Assembly: GCA_003265435.1 (NCBI GenBank)
Contig: NOXC01000013.1
Coordinates: 1 to 64,000, forward strand
From: Cellvibrionaceae bacterium AOL6
Lineage (GTDB): Bacteria; Pseudomonadota; Gammaproteobacteria; Pseudomonadales; Cellvibrionaceae
Direction of reading: 5' to 3'
Length of the DNA: 64,000 nt
The notes under the pieces were generated by a model. It was not told the DNA's origin, searched no databases, and saw only the letters and a list, made by a program, of their open reading frames with translations. This document shows positions 19,824 to 30,833 of this stretch, piece by piece (within the stretch, counting starts at the first letter, position 1; each line of letters begins with the position of its first letter). The position numbers were made by a program, and so were the translations under genes.

Positions 19824-20780
19824 ATGCCCAATCCCATAGTTGTTGCCGCGATGTATAAGTTTGTTGCTCTGCCGGATTACCGCGAGCTTCGCGCACCGTT
19901 GCTGGATTTTTGCCTCTCTCAGGAGATTAAAGGGACGCTTTTACTGGCCCAAGAGGGCGTGAATGGCACAGTGGCAGGTTCGAGAGAAAGTATCGACGCC
20001 TTACTGGGCTGGTTCGCTCGTGATGCACGCCTGGCGGATATTGATCACAAAGAGTCGTTTGACGATAAACAGCCTTTCTACCGAATGAAGGTCAAACTCA
20101 AGAAAGAAATCGTCACCATGGGGGTCGAGGGCATTGATCCGCGACGTGTGGTGGGGACGTATGTCGAGCCCAAAGACTGGAATGCGTTAATCAGCGATCC
20201 TGATGTGGTTGTGATCGATACCCGTAATGAGTACGAGTATGACATCGGTACGTTTGAGCGTGCTGTGAATCCGCATACCGAGAGTTTCAGAGAGTTTCCG
20301 GAATACGTGAAAAAGACCTTGGATCCACAGAAGCATCGCAAGGTTGCGATGTTTTGCACCGGTGGTATCCGCTGTGAAAAATCGACCGCGTATCTGAAAG
20401 AGCAGGGTTTTGATGACGTATTTCATTTGAAGGGCGGCATCCTGAAATACCTCGAGGAAGTGCCGGAAAACGAAAGTCTATGGCAGGGCGAGTGCTTTGT
20501 CTTTGATAATCGTGTTGCGGTAAACCATCAATTGGAAAAAGGGCAATACGAACTGTGTCATGGTTGCCGGCATCCTATTACGGAAGCCGATATGCAATCG
20601 CCTGAGTATGAAGAAGGCGTCAGTTGTCCCCGCTGTGCATCCAACCTAACGGATGAGCAGCTAGAACGATTTCGGGAGCGTCAGCGTCAAATGGCGCTTG
20701 CGCGAGCGCGGGGTGAACAGCATATTGGCGCGCCTGCACCGAAGCGACAGCAGCGCGGACAAAACCGCGAAGAAAATTAA
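19824..20780 (+). CDS. trhO: tRNA uridine(34) hydroxylase TrhO (rhodanese family)
   Basis: A 318-aa cytoplasmic enzyme that hydroxylates U34 of certain tRNAs (ho5U synthesis, oxygen-dependent route). It has an N-terminal acylphosphatase-like domain ([30 protein letters not shown]), a rhodanese domain with the active Cys in [13 protein letters not shown], and a C-terminal zinc-finger-like CHGC/CPRC tail. It starts at ATG 19824; a TTG 12 bases earlier is in frame but less likely. A strong terminator follows. Confidence 0.95.
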   Translation: MPNPIVVAAMYKFVALPDYRELRAPLLDFCLSQEIKGTLLLAQEGVNGTVAGSRESIDALLGWFARDARLADIDHKESFDDKQPFYRMKVKLKKEIVTMGVEGIDPRRVVGTYVEPKDWNALISDPDVVVIDTRNEYEYDIGTFERAVNPHTESFREFPEYVKKTLDPQKHRKVAMFCTGGIRCEKSTAYLKEQGFDDVFHLKGGILKYLEEVPENESLWQGECFVFDNRVAVNHQLEKGQYELCHGCRHPITEADMQSPEYEEGVSCPRCASNLTDEQLERFRERQRQMALARARGEQHIGAPAPKRQQRGQNREEN

Positions 20781-20781
20781 C

Positions 20782-20810
20782 AAAAAAGGCCGGTAAACCG
20801 GCCTTTTTTT
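20782..20810. terminator. bidirectional intrinsic terminator trhO / GH94
   Basis: A6, then GGCCGG-TAAA-CCGGCC, then T7. The symmetric structure sits between the convergent trhO and cellobiose phosphorylase genes. Confidence 0.92.
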
Positions 20811-20841
20811 ACGTGTTGCGCTTTATGTTGCACGCTAGGGG

Positions 20842-23277
20842 CTAGCCGAGTAATACCTCGACTTTCACTTCGGCCCCCTCGGGCTGTGCGGGAATGACCA
20901 AGCCATCTAACAACTCGCCATTCACCCGAATTTCCTTTACTCCGCTGCAGACATGAGATGGATTGCGCACCGCTATGTCATAACTCGCACCGCGGAATTT
21001 ACGCCGCATTTTGAAGCCATCCCAGGCCGCTGGAATACTCGGGTTGATACGAAGCCCGTCGTAATCCGTGCGAACGCCGAGTATGAACTGTGTGATCGCG
21101 TAGAAGTTCCAGGCGGCCGTGCCGGTAAGCCAGGAGTTCTTGCCTTCACCCGGTTTAAAGGCATCTTTACCGGCAATCATCTGGCAGTAAACATAGGGCT
21201 CTACTTTGTGCAGATCGCTGATGTCTTCGAAATAACTTGGTGTGATTTTGCGGTAGTATTCAAATGCACGGTCACCGCGACCTAGCTGAGCTTCGGCAAT
21301 CATGATCCAGGGATTGTTGTGGCAAAATATCCCGGCATTTTCCTTGTACCCGGCAGGGTAGGTCGAAATTTCACCGTACTCGATGTAGTAGCGGGTGAAG
21401 GCCGGTTGTTGCAAAACAATACCGTAATCGGAGTCGAGCCACTCGGCAACGGAATCGAGTGACTGTTCAACCAGGCCTTCCTCTTTTCCAATTTCAGCCA
21501 TGCTGCAAAAGCCCTGGGACTCGATGAAAATTTTACCTTCTTCATTTTCTTTCGAGCCGACTTTGTTACCGTTGTAGTCGTACGCACGCAGATACCAATC
21601 ACCATCCCAGCCATGTGTTTTGACCGCTTCGACCATGGCCTCAACATGGGGTCGGAAATCCGCCGCTTCCTGCTGGCGACCGGTCTGTTCGCAAAGGCGG
21701 ATCAGTTCATTGCCATAGAGCACAAATTGTCCCGCGATCATCAAGGATTCCGCTGTGCGCCCTTTTTTGTTCCCTGTTGTTTGGAAGGATTCGTTAGGGT
21801 CTTCTGAAAAGCAGTTCAGGTTCAGGCAGTCATTCCAGTCCGCTCGACCAATCAACGGTAGGTTGTGTGGGCCGAGATTATTGACCGTGTGCATGAAAGA
21901 GCGGCGCAAATGTTCAAACAAAGACTCGGCTTTGCTTTCGTCGTTGTCGAAGGCCACGCGCTCTTCGAGGATGCTGTAGTCACCGGTCTCCTTGATATAT
22001 TCGGTGACGGACAAGACCAGCCACATCGGGTCATCATTAAAGTCACCACCAAGCTCATGGTTGCCGCGCTTGGTCAATGGCTGATATTGGTGATAGGCCG
22101 AACCATCTTCAAATTGCGTGGCGGCGATATCAAGGATGCGCTCCTTGGCTCGCTCCGGTACCTGGTGCACAAAGCCGATCAAGTCTTGGTTGGAATCTCG
22201 GAAACCCATACCGCGACCAATGCCCGATTCGAAAAACGAGGCACTGCGACTCATATTAAACGTTACCATGCACTGGTATTGGTTCCAGATATTGACCATG
22301 CGGTCGAGCTTGTCATCGCCACTGTCGAGTTCGTAGGTCGTTAACAAGTTGTGCCAGTAGTCTTGCAGACGCTGTAACTCAGCGTCGACCTGCTCGGGAG
22401 ACTGAAAGCGTTCAATCAATTGTTTGGCTGGCGCTTTGTTTATAACTCCCTTGCTTTCCCATTTTTGGTCGGGTTCAACTTCGATGTAGCCGAGAACAAA
22501 AATGACTTTGCGTGTTTCACCCGGCTCCAAACTGACTTCAATGCAATGCGAGGCGATGGGGGACCAGCCATGAGCATGAGAGTTTCGCGGCTCACCTTCA
22601 AACACCGCGTCGGGTCGGTCAAAACCATTGTAAAGGCCTAAAAAGGATTCTCGATCGGTGTCGAAGCCGTCAATGTCGCAGTTGGCTGAGTAGAACGCGT
22701 AATGGTTGCGGCGTTCTTTGAATTCGGTCTTGTGATATAGCACAGAGCCTTCGATTTCGACTTCACCCGTTGAAAAGTTTCTCTGGAAGTTTGCGCCGTC
22801 ATCCTGCGCGTTCCAGAGACACCACTCTGCAAATGAAAACAGCTTGAACGATTTGCGCTCGGTACTGGTATTTTCCAGCGTAATCTGATGAATTTCCGCA
22901 CGGGTTCCAAGCGGAATAAAGTACAGGGCTTCGGCTTTCAGGCCATTCCGTTCCCCGGCAATACGGGTATAGCTCATGCCGTGACGGCAACTATAGTGGT
23001 CGAGCTCGTTTTTGACCGGCTTCCAGCCCGGTGACCACACATCACCGCCATCATTGAGGTAAAAATACCGTCCGCCATTGTCCATGGGGACATTGTTGTA
23101 GCGATATCGTGTTAAACGGCGGAACTTGGCGTCTTTGTAAAAGGTGTATCCGCCAGCAGTGTTTGAAATCAACCCAAAAAAGTCTTCATTTCCGAGGTAG
23201 TTGATCCAGGGGTAGGGTGTGCGGGGATTGGTGATGACATATTCTTTATTTTCGTCGTCGAAATGTCCGAATTTCAT
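20842..23277 (-). CDS. cellobiose phosphorylase, GH94
   Basis: An 811-aa cytoplasmic enzyme that phosphorolyses cellobiose to glucose 1-phosphate and glucose, saving one ATP. The start at ATG 23277 ([18 protein letters not shown]) matches the family N-terminus and normal length. The upstream in-frame extension is not family-like. Visible features are the beta-sandwich N-domain and the helical barrel with the catalytic Asp in [17 protein letters not shown], plus [24 protein letters not shown]-type loop residues and [12 protein letters not shown]. It lacks a signal peptide, so cellobiose must be imported, plausibly by the GPH symporter at 7.8 kb. The upstream region carries three LacI-like sites. 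Confidence 0.93.
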   Translation of the reverse strand: MKFGHFDDENKEYVITNPRTPYPWINYLGNEDFFGLISNTAGGYTFYKDAKFRRLTRYRYNNVPMDNGGRYFYLNDGGDVWSPGWKPVKNELDHYSCRHGMSYTRIAGERNGLKAEALYFIPLGTRAEIHQITLENTSTERKSFKLFSFAEWCLWNAQDDGANFQRNFSTGEVEIEGSVLYHKTEFKERRNHYAFYSANCDIDGFDTDRESFLGLYNGFDRPDAVFEGEPRNSHAHGWSPIASHCIEVSLEPGETRKVIFVLGYIEVEPDQKWESKGVINKAPAKQLIERFQSPEQVDAELQRLQDYWHNLLTTYELDSGDDKLDRMVNIWNQYQCMVTFNMSRSASFFESGIGRGMGFRDSNQDLIGFVHQVPERAKERILDIAATQFEDGSAYHQYQPLTKRGNHELGGDFNDDPMWLVLSVTEYIKETGDYSILEERVAFDNDESKAESLFEHLRRSFMHTVNNLGPHNLPLIGRADWNDCLNLNCFSEDPNESFQTTGNKKGRTAESLMIAGQFVLYGNELIRLCEQTGRQQEAADFRPHVEAMVEAVKTHGWDGDWYLRAYDYNGNKVGSKENEEGKIFIESQGFCSMAEIGKEEGLVEQSLDSVAEWLDSDYGIVLQQPAFTRYYIEYGEISTYPAGYKENAGIFCHNNPWIMIAEAQLGRGDRAFEYYRKITPSYFEDISDLHKVEPYVYCQMIAGKDAFKPGEGKNSWLTGTAAWNFYAITQFILGVRTDYDGLRINPSIPAAWDGFKMRRKFRGASYDIAVRNPSHVCSGVKEIRVNGELLDGLVIPAQPEGAEVKVEVLLG

Positions 23278-23402
23278 GGGTGAAATACCTAAAGCTGAAA
23301 ATTTTATTGTCTCGCCAACAGCACGCGGAACTGTGGCAGCTCGAAGCAAGGAACGCACTATTCTAATGAATCTCTTTAATGTGAAAAGCCGGGCGCTAAG
23401 GA

Positions 23403-23416
23403 TGTATCGGTTTACA
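23403..23416. promoter_or_regulatory. LacI-like operator candidate
   Basis: TGTATCGGTTTACA has perfect TGTA...TACA ends but its inner half-sites are shifted by one base against the other copies. It lies about 130 bp upstream of the cellobiose phosphorylase start. Confidence 0.4.
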
Positions 23417-23588
23417 TTTTTAGCCGTCTCGTTGAGATTGCGTGTTTTGGGTGGCCGAAACGCACGTCACAGAGCACGCTTTTGTGAAAAGTGCTTTAGT
23501 GCCAATGGTTTAGCTTGGTGCTTCTGTTTATGCGATTAGGTGATGAAAAATTTGTTCTGCTATATCAAAAAATTTTTTATTGTCATGG

Positions 23589-23602
23589 TGTAATCGGTTA
23601 CT
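23589..23602. promoter_or_regulatory. LacI-like operator candidate
   Basis: TGTAATCGGTTACT is nearly palindromic about a central CG, as in LacI-family operators. It is the best-formed copy in the window. Confidence 0.55.
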
Positions 23603-23629
23603 TGATTGCTTACACGCAGTGGTTCCGAC

Positions 23630-23643
23630 CGTAACCGATTTCA
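23630..23643. promoter_or_regulatory. LacI-like operator candidate
   Basis: CGTAACCGATTTCA is another copy, 41 bp from the previous site and so on the same helix face, which would permit cooperative or looped binding. Confidence 0.5.
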
Positions 23644-23768
23644 GTTGGACGTGTGCGAGGGGAGGGAATTGGGGTGATTAGAGGCTTTCACCTATCAAGC
23701 CTGGTCTATACTGATTCTTGCGAGCGAATATGCCGCTTGCAGGATTCCGTTGCAGCCGAGGGCGGCCC

Positions 23769-25883
23769 GTGTCCCACACGAAACATCGACGTGCTATTCG
23801 AACGAAGAACACATTGCTGGCAGCTTCCGGCGCTGTGCTGCTGTCTATTGCGCTGATTTTCGGGGAATTGATGGGGCAGGTTCACCTCCCTCGATTTGCA
23901 CTTCTGCTCGGTTTGGCGAGTTTCTGGCTGGGTAACCTGGCCATCATTTTCACCATCACCAGTGGCGTTTCAGAGCGCTGGCAGGATCCCTCCCTCAGCG
24001 CGGCACAGATGTACTGGGCGACAGCCGCATGCCTTTGTGCGATGTTTTTTATGCCTGCGTACAGCCTCATCGTCTACTTCCTGCTGTTTCTGATTGCGAT
24101 TTTTGGCGTGTTTCGCATTGCACCTGTTAGCTTTATTGTGTTTTCGCTTGTTCAGTGCGTTGCATTGGCTGGCGTGCTCTACTGGCAGCAACAGGTGGGC
24201 TGGGCACGGGAAACACTATTGGAAGCATCGGTCATATGGGCTTTTTTCGCATGTTGCCAGGGCATTTTGCTGACTCTGTGTCGCAATATGGCCACGCTGC
24301 GCAGGCGCCTGCGTGCAAAAAATATGGATTTACAAGACGCCTTGGAGACGCGAAAGCAGTTTCTCGCCAACATCAGTCATGAGATTCGCACGCCAATGAA
24401 TGGCGTGCTGGGCATGTTGGAGTTGCTTGGTAAAAGCCAGCTCGATTCCACCCAGCGACGCTTTGTCAGCGTGGCGAGATCAAGTGGCGAAGCGCTGGTT
24501 ATGTTAATTAATGACGTCCTGGATTTCGCAAAGATGGAAGCGGGGCGCTTTGAATTGAGTGGCGGTGAGTTCAACCTGCGACGTATGGCGAGCAAGATTG
24601 CCCAGGGCTTTTACTACCTCGCTCAGCAAAAGGGTTTGGGATTTGAGGTGTCGATTGATCCCGCCATCCCCGATGCGGTACTGGGCGATGAGATTCGCGT
24701 GCGGCAGGTGATGAATAACCTGCTTGGCAACGCCCTGAAATTTACCGATAAAGGCGAACTCGTATTTACTTTATCCTTGATCGAAAAGAAAAACGATGAA
24801 ATCCGTGTGGCGTGTAGCGTCAGAGATACAGGTATCGGTATCGATGAATCGCAGCAGGAAAAGGTATTCGAAAGTTTTTCTCAGGCGGATTTAAGTAACA
24901 CGCGCGCCTATGGCGGAACGGGGCTGGGTTTGCCCATTGCGCGTAAACTGTGTCAGATGATGCAGGGTGATCTTATCGTAAAAAGTCGCCTGGGGCAGGG
25001 GAGTACATTTACCGCCACCTTTGCGTTTAACTGTGAGCAGGTGTCGGCTTCACGCCCGGGCTCGCTTGCAGGGAAGTCTATTTTGGTGGTGGATGACCAT
25101 CCTGATCGTTCGTTCAGCATGGCGCGGGTCGTACAGTTCTTGGGTGGGCGCGCGCTTGTGGTGTCCCCTTCAGACATTTCGATGGAGGCAATACTGGAGC
25201 AGGTAATGGATCACCAGGTCAGCGGTATTGTGATTCACCACCAGCTTCGTGCCTGCGCGGCACTGCCTCTTGTGCATAAATTGTCGCATTTGCCGGGCAC
25301 GGCCACGCTGGCATTTGCGGTAGTAAGCCACGATCCGGAATTGCCTGAGAGCGTGTCGATACCCGTGTTGTCTGAACCCCTGTCGGCGGAGTCTCTCTAT
25401 CAGGCGATGGCGCCTGGCGCCGCACCTAAGAAAGCGGAAAACGATCAAAATACGTCTATACTCTCCACAGAGTCGTCGAAACATTCGAATCTGGTGAATG
25501 GAATGAAGGTGTTGCTGGTAGAAGACAACAAAACCAATCAGGAAGTGGCAATGATGCTGCTGGAGGACTGTGAGGTTGACGTGGATGTCGCGGATGATGG
25601 CGTGGAGGCGCTCGACAAGCTGCGTCAGTCAGAGGGTGCCTATGATCTTGTGTTCATGGATTGCCAAATGCCGAATATGGATGGATACGATGCGACGCGG
25701 GCCATACGAAAAGGTGAAGCAGGCAGTGCATGTCGAGATATTCCCATCATCGCGATGACCGCCAACGCATTGGCTGGAGACAGGGAAAAATGCCTCGATG
25801 CCGGCATGAACGACTATATCTCAAAGCCGATCAGCTTTGAGGTGGTTGAAGAAAAACTGGAGCGTTGGCAAAACGGCTCCTGA
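23769..25883 (+). CDS. hybrid sensor histidine kinase with one degenerate and one intact receiver
   Basis: A roughly 704-aa inner-membrane kinase. About five or six hydrophobic segments (residues 10-165) form the sensor. They are followed by a HisKA domain with the phosphoacceptor in ANISHEIRTPMNG (about His204), an ATPase domain (NLLGNALKFTD, TGIGIDES, GTGLGLPIARKL), a first receiver-like domain (about 430-550) and a second, intact receiver (about 575-695; LLVEDNKTNQE, phosphoacceptor in VFMDCQMPNMDG, KPI). The first keeps the early acidic pair (VVDDHPD) but lacks the central Asp (IVIHHQLR). The start is uncertain: GTG 23769 has GAGGG upstream; ATG 23730 and TTG 23718 are alternatives. It is divergent from the cellobiose phosphorylase gene. 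Confidence 0.88.
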   Translation: MSHTKHRRAIRTKNTLLAASGAVLLSIALIFGELMGQVHLPRFALLLGLASFWLGNLAIIFTITSGVSERWQDPSLSAAQMYWATAACLCAMFFMPAYSLIVYFLLFLIAIFGVFRIAPVSFIVFSLVQCVALAGVLYWQQQVGWARETLLEASVIWAFFACCQGILLTLCRNMATLRRRLRAKNMDLQDALETRKQFLANISHEIRTPMNGVLGMLELLGKSQLDSTQRRFVSVARSSGEALVMLINDVLDFAKMEAGRFELSGGEFNLRRMASKIAQGFYYLAQQKGLGFEVSIDPAIPDAVLGDEIRVRQVMNNLLGNALKFTDKGELVFTLSLIEKKNDEIRVACSVRDTGIGIDESQQEKVFESFSQADLSNTRAYGGTGLGLPIARKLCQMMQGDLIVKSRLGQGSTFTATFAFNCEQVSASRPGSLAGKSILVVDDHPDRSFSMARVVQFLGGRALVVSPSDISMEAILEQVMDHQVSGIVIHHQLRACAALPLVHKLSHLPGTATLAFAVVSHDPELPESVSIPVLSEPLSAESLYQAMAPGAAPKKAENDQNTSILSTESSKHSNLVNGMKVLLVEDNKTNQEVAMMLLEDCEVDVDVADDGVEALDKLRQSEGAYDLVFMDCQMPNMDGYDATRAIRKGEAGSACRDIPIIAMTANALAGDREKCLDAGMNDYISKPISFEVVEEKLERWQNGS

Positions 25884-25984
25884 GTTGAATTCTCAGCGCT
25901 TGACCCCATAGTGTCCCCTTTGAAGATATTAGACTGACGCCGGCTTGGTTATCGCAGCATGCGCGCGTCGGCGTTGGGGGATTC

Positions 25985-26839
25985 ATGTCAGAGTACATCG
26001 TAGATATCACACCGGAAAATGCGCAAAGCGAGATCATTGAAGCCTCGTTCAAACATCCGGTGCTTGTGGATTTTTGGGCGGAGTGGTGTGCGCCGTGCAA
26101 GAACCTCATGCCTATACTTGAGAAACTTGTCGAAGCGTACCAGGGCCAGTTCACGCTTGCCAAAATCAATGCGGACGAACAGCAGATGTTGGCTGCTCAA
26201 TTTGGTGTACGCAGTTTGCCCACCGTAATGCTGGTGAAAGACGGTCAGCCTATCGACGGGTTCGCTGGCGCGCAGCCGGAGTCTGAAGTGCGCGCGATGC
26301 TGGAAAAGCACTTGCCCAAACCCTGGGATCTGGATCACGAGCAGGCCAAGGCCCTGCTTGCCGAGGAGGCCTTCGCTCAGGCGGCATCCCTGCTGAAGCA
26401 GGCTTATGATACTTCGGGTCAGCGCGCAGATATTGCGCTGAGTTATGCCTCAGCACTGATTCCCTTGCGGCGTCTGGACGACGCTGAGGCAGTGCTCGAT
26501 ACCGTGAAACTAGTTGATCAGGACGCGCTGTATGAGCAGCTGCGTTCGCAACTGACACTTGCGCGAGAAGCGGGTAAGTCACCTGAAATCGAGGCGCTCG
26601 AGCGCGCGCTGGAAAGTAATCCGGAGGACCCGGCGCTGACCATTCAACTCGCCACGCAATATGCCCAGAATCAATTCAATGAAGACGCGCTGGAACTCCT
26701 GTTTACCCGCCTGCAAGCCGACCTCGGTGCAGGGGAAGGTGAGGTGCGCAAGACGTTCACGCATATTCTCCAGTCCCTGGAAAAGGACGATCCCGCCGCG
26801 GTGCGCTACCAGCGCAAACTCTATACCCTACTCTACTAG
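25985..26839 (+). CDS. cnoX: chaperedoxin CnoX (YbbN), thioredoxin-TPR protein
   Basis: A 284-aa cytoplasmic protein. The N-terminal thioredoxin domain (residues 5-110) carries WAEWCAPCKNLMP, so unlike E. coli CnoX (SQHC) it keeps a redox-active CAPC pair. The C-terminal part (115-284) is made of TPR-like helices ending KDDPAAVRYQRKLYTLLY, typical of the family. CnoX holds oxidised clients and delivers them to GroEL. The start at ATG 25985 has GGGGG upstream. It precedes serC with a 130-bp gap. Confidence 0.92.
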   Translation: MSEYIVDITPENAQSEIIEASFKHPVLVDFWAEWCAPCKNLMPILEKLVEAYQGQFTLAKINADEQQMLAAQFGVRSLPTVMLVKDGQPIDGFAGAQPESEVRAMLEKHLPKPWDLDHEQAKALLAEEAFAQAASLLKQAYDTSGQRADIALSYASALIPLRRLDDAEAVLDTVKLVDQDALYEQLRSQLTLAREAGKSPEIEALERALESNPEDPALTIQLATQYAQNQFNEDALELLFTRLQADLGAGEGEVRKTFTHILQSLEKDDPAAVRYQRKLYTLLY

Positions 26840-26968
26840 AGTGCCGTAATTAGTGGCATAATGTCGGCCCTTTTCGGCTGGGGCACTGCAGTCGCTCGGT
26901 CGATCGGTTTATCAAAAGCACAGTGAAAACCGCTGTGCTTTTTCGTTTACGCAGAGGAACTCACATCC

Positions 26969-28087
26969 GTGCAATCACTTCCATTACCTGAAAACCCCAA
27001 TTTTTCTTCTGGTCCCTGCAGCAAGCGCCCGGGCTACGCACTGTCGGAACTGCGCACCGATATACTCGGCCGCTCTCACCGTTCTTCGCTGGGCAAGGAA
27101 GTGCTTGAATCTGCTTGTACCAAGACAGCAGAACTGCTCGGGCTGCCGGAAGGCTATCGAGTGGGCATCGTCCCGGCTTCTGATACCGGTGCCGTGGAGA
27201 TGGCGATGTGGTCACTGCTGGGGCAGCGCGGAGTCGACGTGATGGCCTGGGAAAGTTTTGGCAGCGGTTGGGTTACCGACATCACCAAGCAATTGAAGCT
27301 GGATGATGTGCGTGTCATGGAAGCCGATTATGGCACCTTGCCCGTATTGGCGGATGTCGATTTCACTCGGGATGTTGTCTTCACCTGGAACGGCACTACG
27401 TCCGGCGTCAAAGTCCCCAATGGCGACTGGATTCCTGATGATCGCGAAGGCCTGACGATCTGTGATGCGACCTCGGCTGTGTTCGCGATGGACCTGCCAT
27501 GGGAAAAGCTCGACGTTGTCACCTATAGCTGGCAGAAAGTGCTCGGCGGTGAAGGTGCGCATGGCATGCTGATTCTGAGTCCTCGCGCCGTGGAGCGCCT
27601 TGAGAGTTACACGCCTCCCTGGCCATTGCCAAAGATTTTTCGCCTGACCAAGGGTGGAAAATTGATCGAGGGTGTTTTTAAAGGTGCCACGATCAATACG
27701 CCATCCATGCTGTGCGTGGTCGACTATCTGGATGCCTTGCAATGGGTCGAATCCATTGGCGGTGTCAGCGCGACGATTGCGCGCTCTAACGAAAGCCTTG
27801 CTCACATCGCTGAGTTTGTCGCAAACAACGAGTGGGTACATTTTCTGGCGGAAGAGGAAGAGACCATCTCGAACACCAGCGTGTGTTTGACACTTGATAC
27901 CTCACCAGAAAACGTGAAGAAAATGGTGAAGTTGCTGGAATCCGAGGGTGCTGCCTATGACATCGGTGCCTATCGCGATGCGCCTCCTGGTATTCGTATC
28001 TGGTGTGGCGCCACGGTCGCGCCTTCGGATGTGCAGCGTTTGCTGCCGTGGTTGGCGTGGGCCTTTGAGCAGGTCGCTGGGAACTGA
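26969..28087 (+). CDS. serC: phosphoserine aminotransferase (archaeal/alphaproteobacterial type)
   Basis: A 372-aa PLP enzyme making O-phosphoserine from 3-phosphohydroxypyruvate. It starts at GTG 26969, nine bases after AGAGGA. The N-terminus ([21 protein letters not shown]) and the PLP-Lys motif [15 protein letters not shown] place it in the TIGR01365-type family rather than the E. coli SerC subfamily. It is followed after 17 bp by serA, so the two form a serine biosynthesis operon with an atypical SerC variant. Confidence 0.9.
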   Translation: MQSLPLPENPNFSSGPCSKRPGYALSELRTDILGRSHRSSLGKEVLESACTKTAELLGLPEGYRVGIVPASDTGAVEMAMWSLLGQRGVDVMAWESFGSGWVTDITKQLKLDDVRVMEADYGTLPVLADVDFTRDVVFTWNGTTSGVKVPNGDWIPDDREGLTICDATSAVFAMDLPWEKLDVVTYSWQKVLGGEGAHGMLILSPRAVERLESYTPPWPLPKIFRLTKGGKLIEGVFKGATINTPSMLCVVDYLDALQWVESIGGVSATIARSNESLAHIAEFVANNEWVHFLAEEEETISNTSVCLTLDTSPENVKKMVKLLESEGAAYDIGAYRDAPPGIRIWCGATVAPSDVQRLLPWLAWAFEQVAGN

Positions 28088-28104
28088 GATTACGGGAGAG
28101 CAGG

Positions 28105-29286
28105 ATGTACCAGATTCGAACTTATAACGCGATTTCAGACAAAGGTCTGAGTCGTTTCGATGCAAGCAAATACGCGGTTGGGGCGGACATTTCCCAGCCA
28201 GAGGGTATTGTGCTGCGCAGTCACAAGTTGCACGGGGAAGCGCTGCCCGAGAGTGTGCTGGCGGTCGCGCGTGCAGGGGCCGGGGTGAATAATATTCCGG
28301 TGGCGGACTACACGGAAAAAGGCATCGTGGTTTTCAATACACCGGGTGCCAACGCCAATGCGGTCAAGGAGTTGGTGCTCGCAGGTATGTTGTTGAGCTC
28401 ACGAGGTATTCTCGAAGGGCGCGACTACGTCAATACCCTTGGCGAGATGGATGACGCTGACGCCATGCACCAGCTGCTTGAGAAGCAGAAAAAGCAATTT
28501 GCGGGCAGCGAAGTGGCCGGCAAGACACTCGGTGTGGTCGGCTTGGGTGCAATTGGTTCGATGATTGCGAACGCCGCGCTCGCGCTTGGCATGAATGTGG
28601 TTGGTTATGACCCTGCGCTCTCAGTGGAAGCAGCCTGGCGCTTGAGCAGCCAGGTGCGCCGCATGGAAAGCCTGCAGGCATTGCTCGGGGAAGTGGACTA
28701 TGTGACCCTGCATGTTCCCGCCATTGAGGCAACGCGGAACCTGATCAATGCCGAGACGCTGAAGTTGATGAAGCCCAGTGCGGTGGTGATGAATTTCGCG
28801 CGTGATGCCATTGTTGACGCGGACGCGGTTTTGGCCGCACTGAACAAAGGCGAATTGCGCCGCTATGTGTGCGATTTCCCAATGCCAAACCTGATCGGGA
28901 ACAGCAAGGTGCTGGCACTTCCGCACATTGGCGCAAGTACGGCTGAAGCGGAAGAAAATTGCGCAGTCATGGCGGTGGATCAGCTCAAGGACTACCTGGA
29001 AAACGGCAATATCCTGAATTCGGTGAATTTCCCGCATACCAGTATGCCTCGCACCGCTGGGGCCTGCCGAATCACTTTCACTAACAGCAACGTCAGTGGT
29101 GTGCTCGGGCATGTGCTGACTTTGTTAGCGGAGCGCAGTGTGAACGTGATCGATATGGTCAACAAAAGCCGGAATGACGTTGCGTACAATATTCTTGATT
29201 TGGCACAGACCCCGGAAGACTCCGTGATCGAGGCCATCCGCAATGTCGAGCATGTGATCTCTTTGCGAGTGTTGCCCTGCGCCTAG
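28105..29286 (+). CDS. serA: D-3-phosphoglycerate dehydrogenase
   Basis: A 393-aa NAD enzyme that starts serine synthesis. The Rossmann motif is in LGVVGLGAIGSMIANAAL. The substrate and catalytic residues of the 2-hydroxyacid dehydrogenase family are recognisable: RAGAGVNNIPV with the Arg, NFARDAIVD, and the His in LPHIGASTAEAEENCAVMA. A C-terminal ACT-like regulatory domain (about 315-393) suggests serine feedback. ATG 28105 has GGAG upstream. It is followed by a strong terminator. Confidence 0.95.
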   Translation: MYQIRTYNAISDKGLSRFDASKYAVGADISQPEGIVLRSHKLHGEALPESVLAVARAGAGVNNIPVADYTEKGIVVFNTPGANANAVKELVLAGMLLSSRGILEGRDYVNTLGEMDDADAMHQLLEKQKKQFAGSEVAGKTLGVVGLGAIGSMIANAALALGMNVVGYDPALSVEAAWRLSSQVRRMESLQALLGEVDYVTLHVPAIEATRNLINAETLKLMKPSAVVMNFARDAIVDADAVLAALNKGELRRYVCDFPMPNLIGNSKVLALPHIGASTAEAEENCAVMAVDQLKDYLENGNILNSVNFPHTSMPRTAGACRITFTNSNVSGVLGHVLTLLAERSVNVIDMVNKSRNDVAYNILDLAQTPEDSVIEAIRNVEHVISLRVLPCA

Positions 29287-29302
29287 TCCGCGTTGTGTAG
29301 GC

Positions 29303-29336
29303 AAAAAAAAGCCCGGGCCATGCCCGGGCTTTTTTG
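29303..29336. terminator. intrinsic terminator serA / gap
   Basis: A8, then GCCCGGGC-CAT-GCCCGGGC, then T6. It serves serA and probably also the convergent gap gene. A second small hairpin, CAGGCC/GGCCTG, follows at 29341-29357. Confidence 0.92.
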
Positions 29337-29366
29337 TTTTCAGGCCGCAAGGGCCTGAAACCGATC

Positions 29367-30833
<1,467 letters not shown>

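Larger units (their letters stand above)
23278..23768. promoter_or_regulatory. divergent control region GH94 / histidine kinase
   Basis: A gap of about 490 bp with three LacI-like motifs (23403-23416, 23589-23602 and 23630-23643). The two at 23589 and 23630 are centred 41 bp apart, close to four helical turns. No gene is seen inside. Confidence 0.5.
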
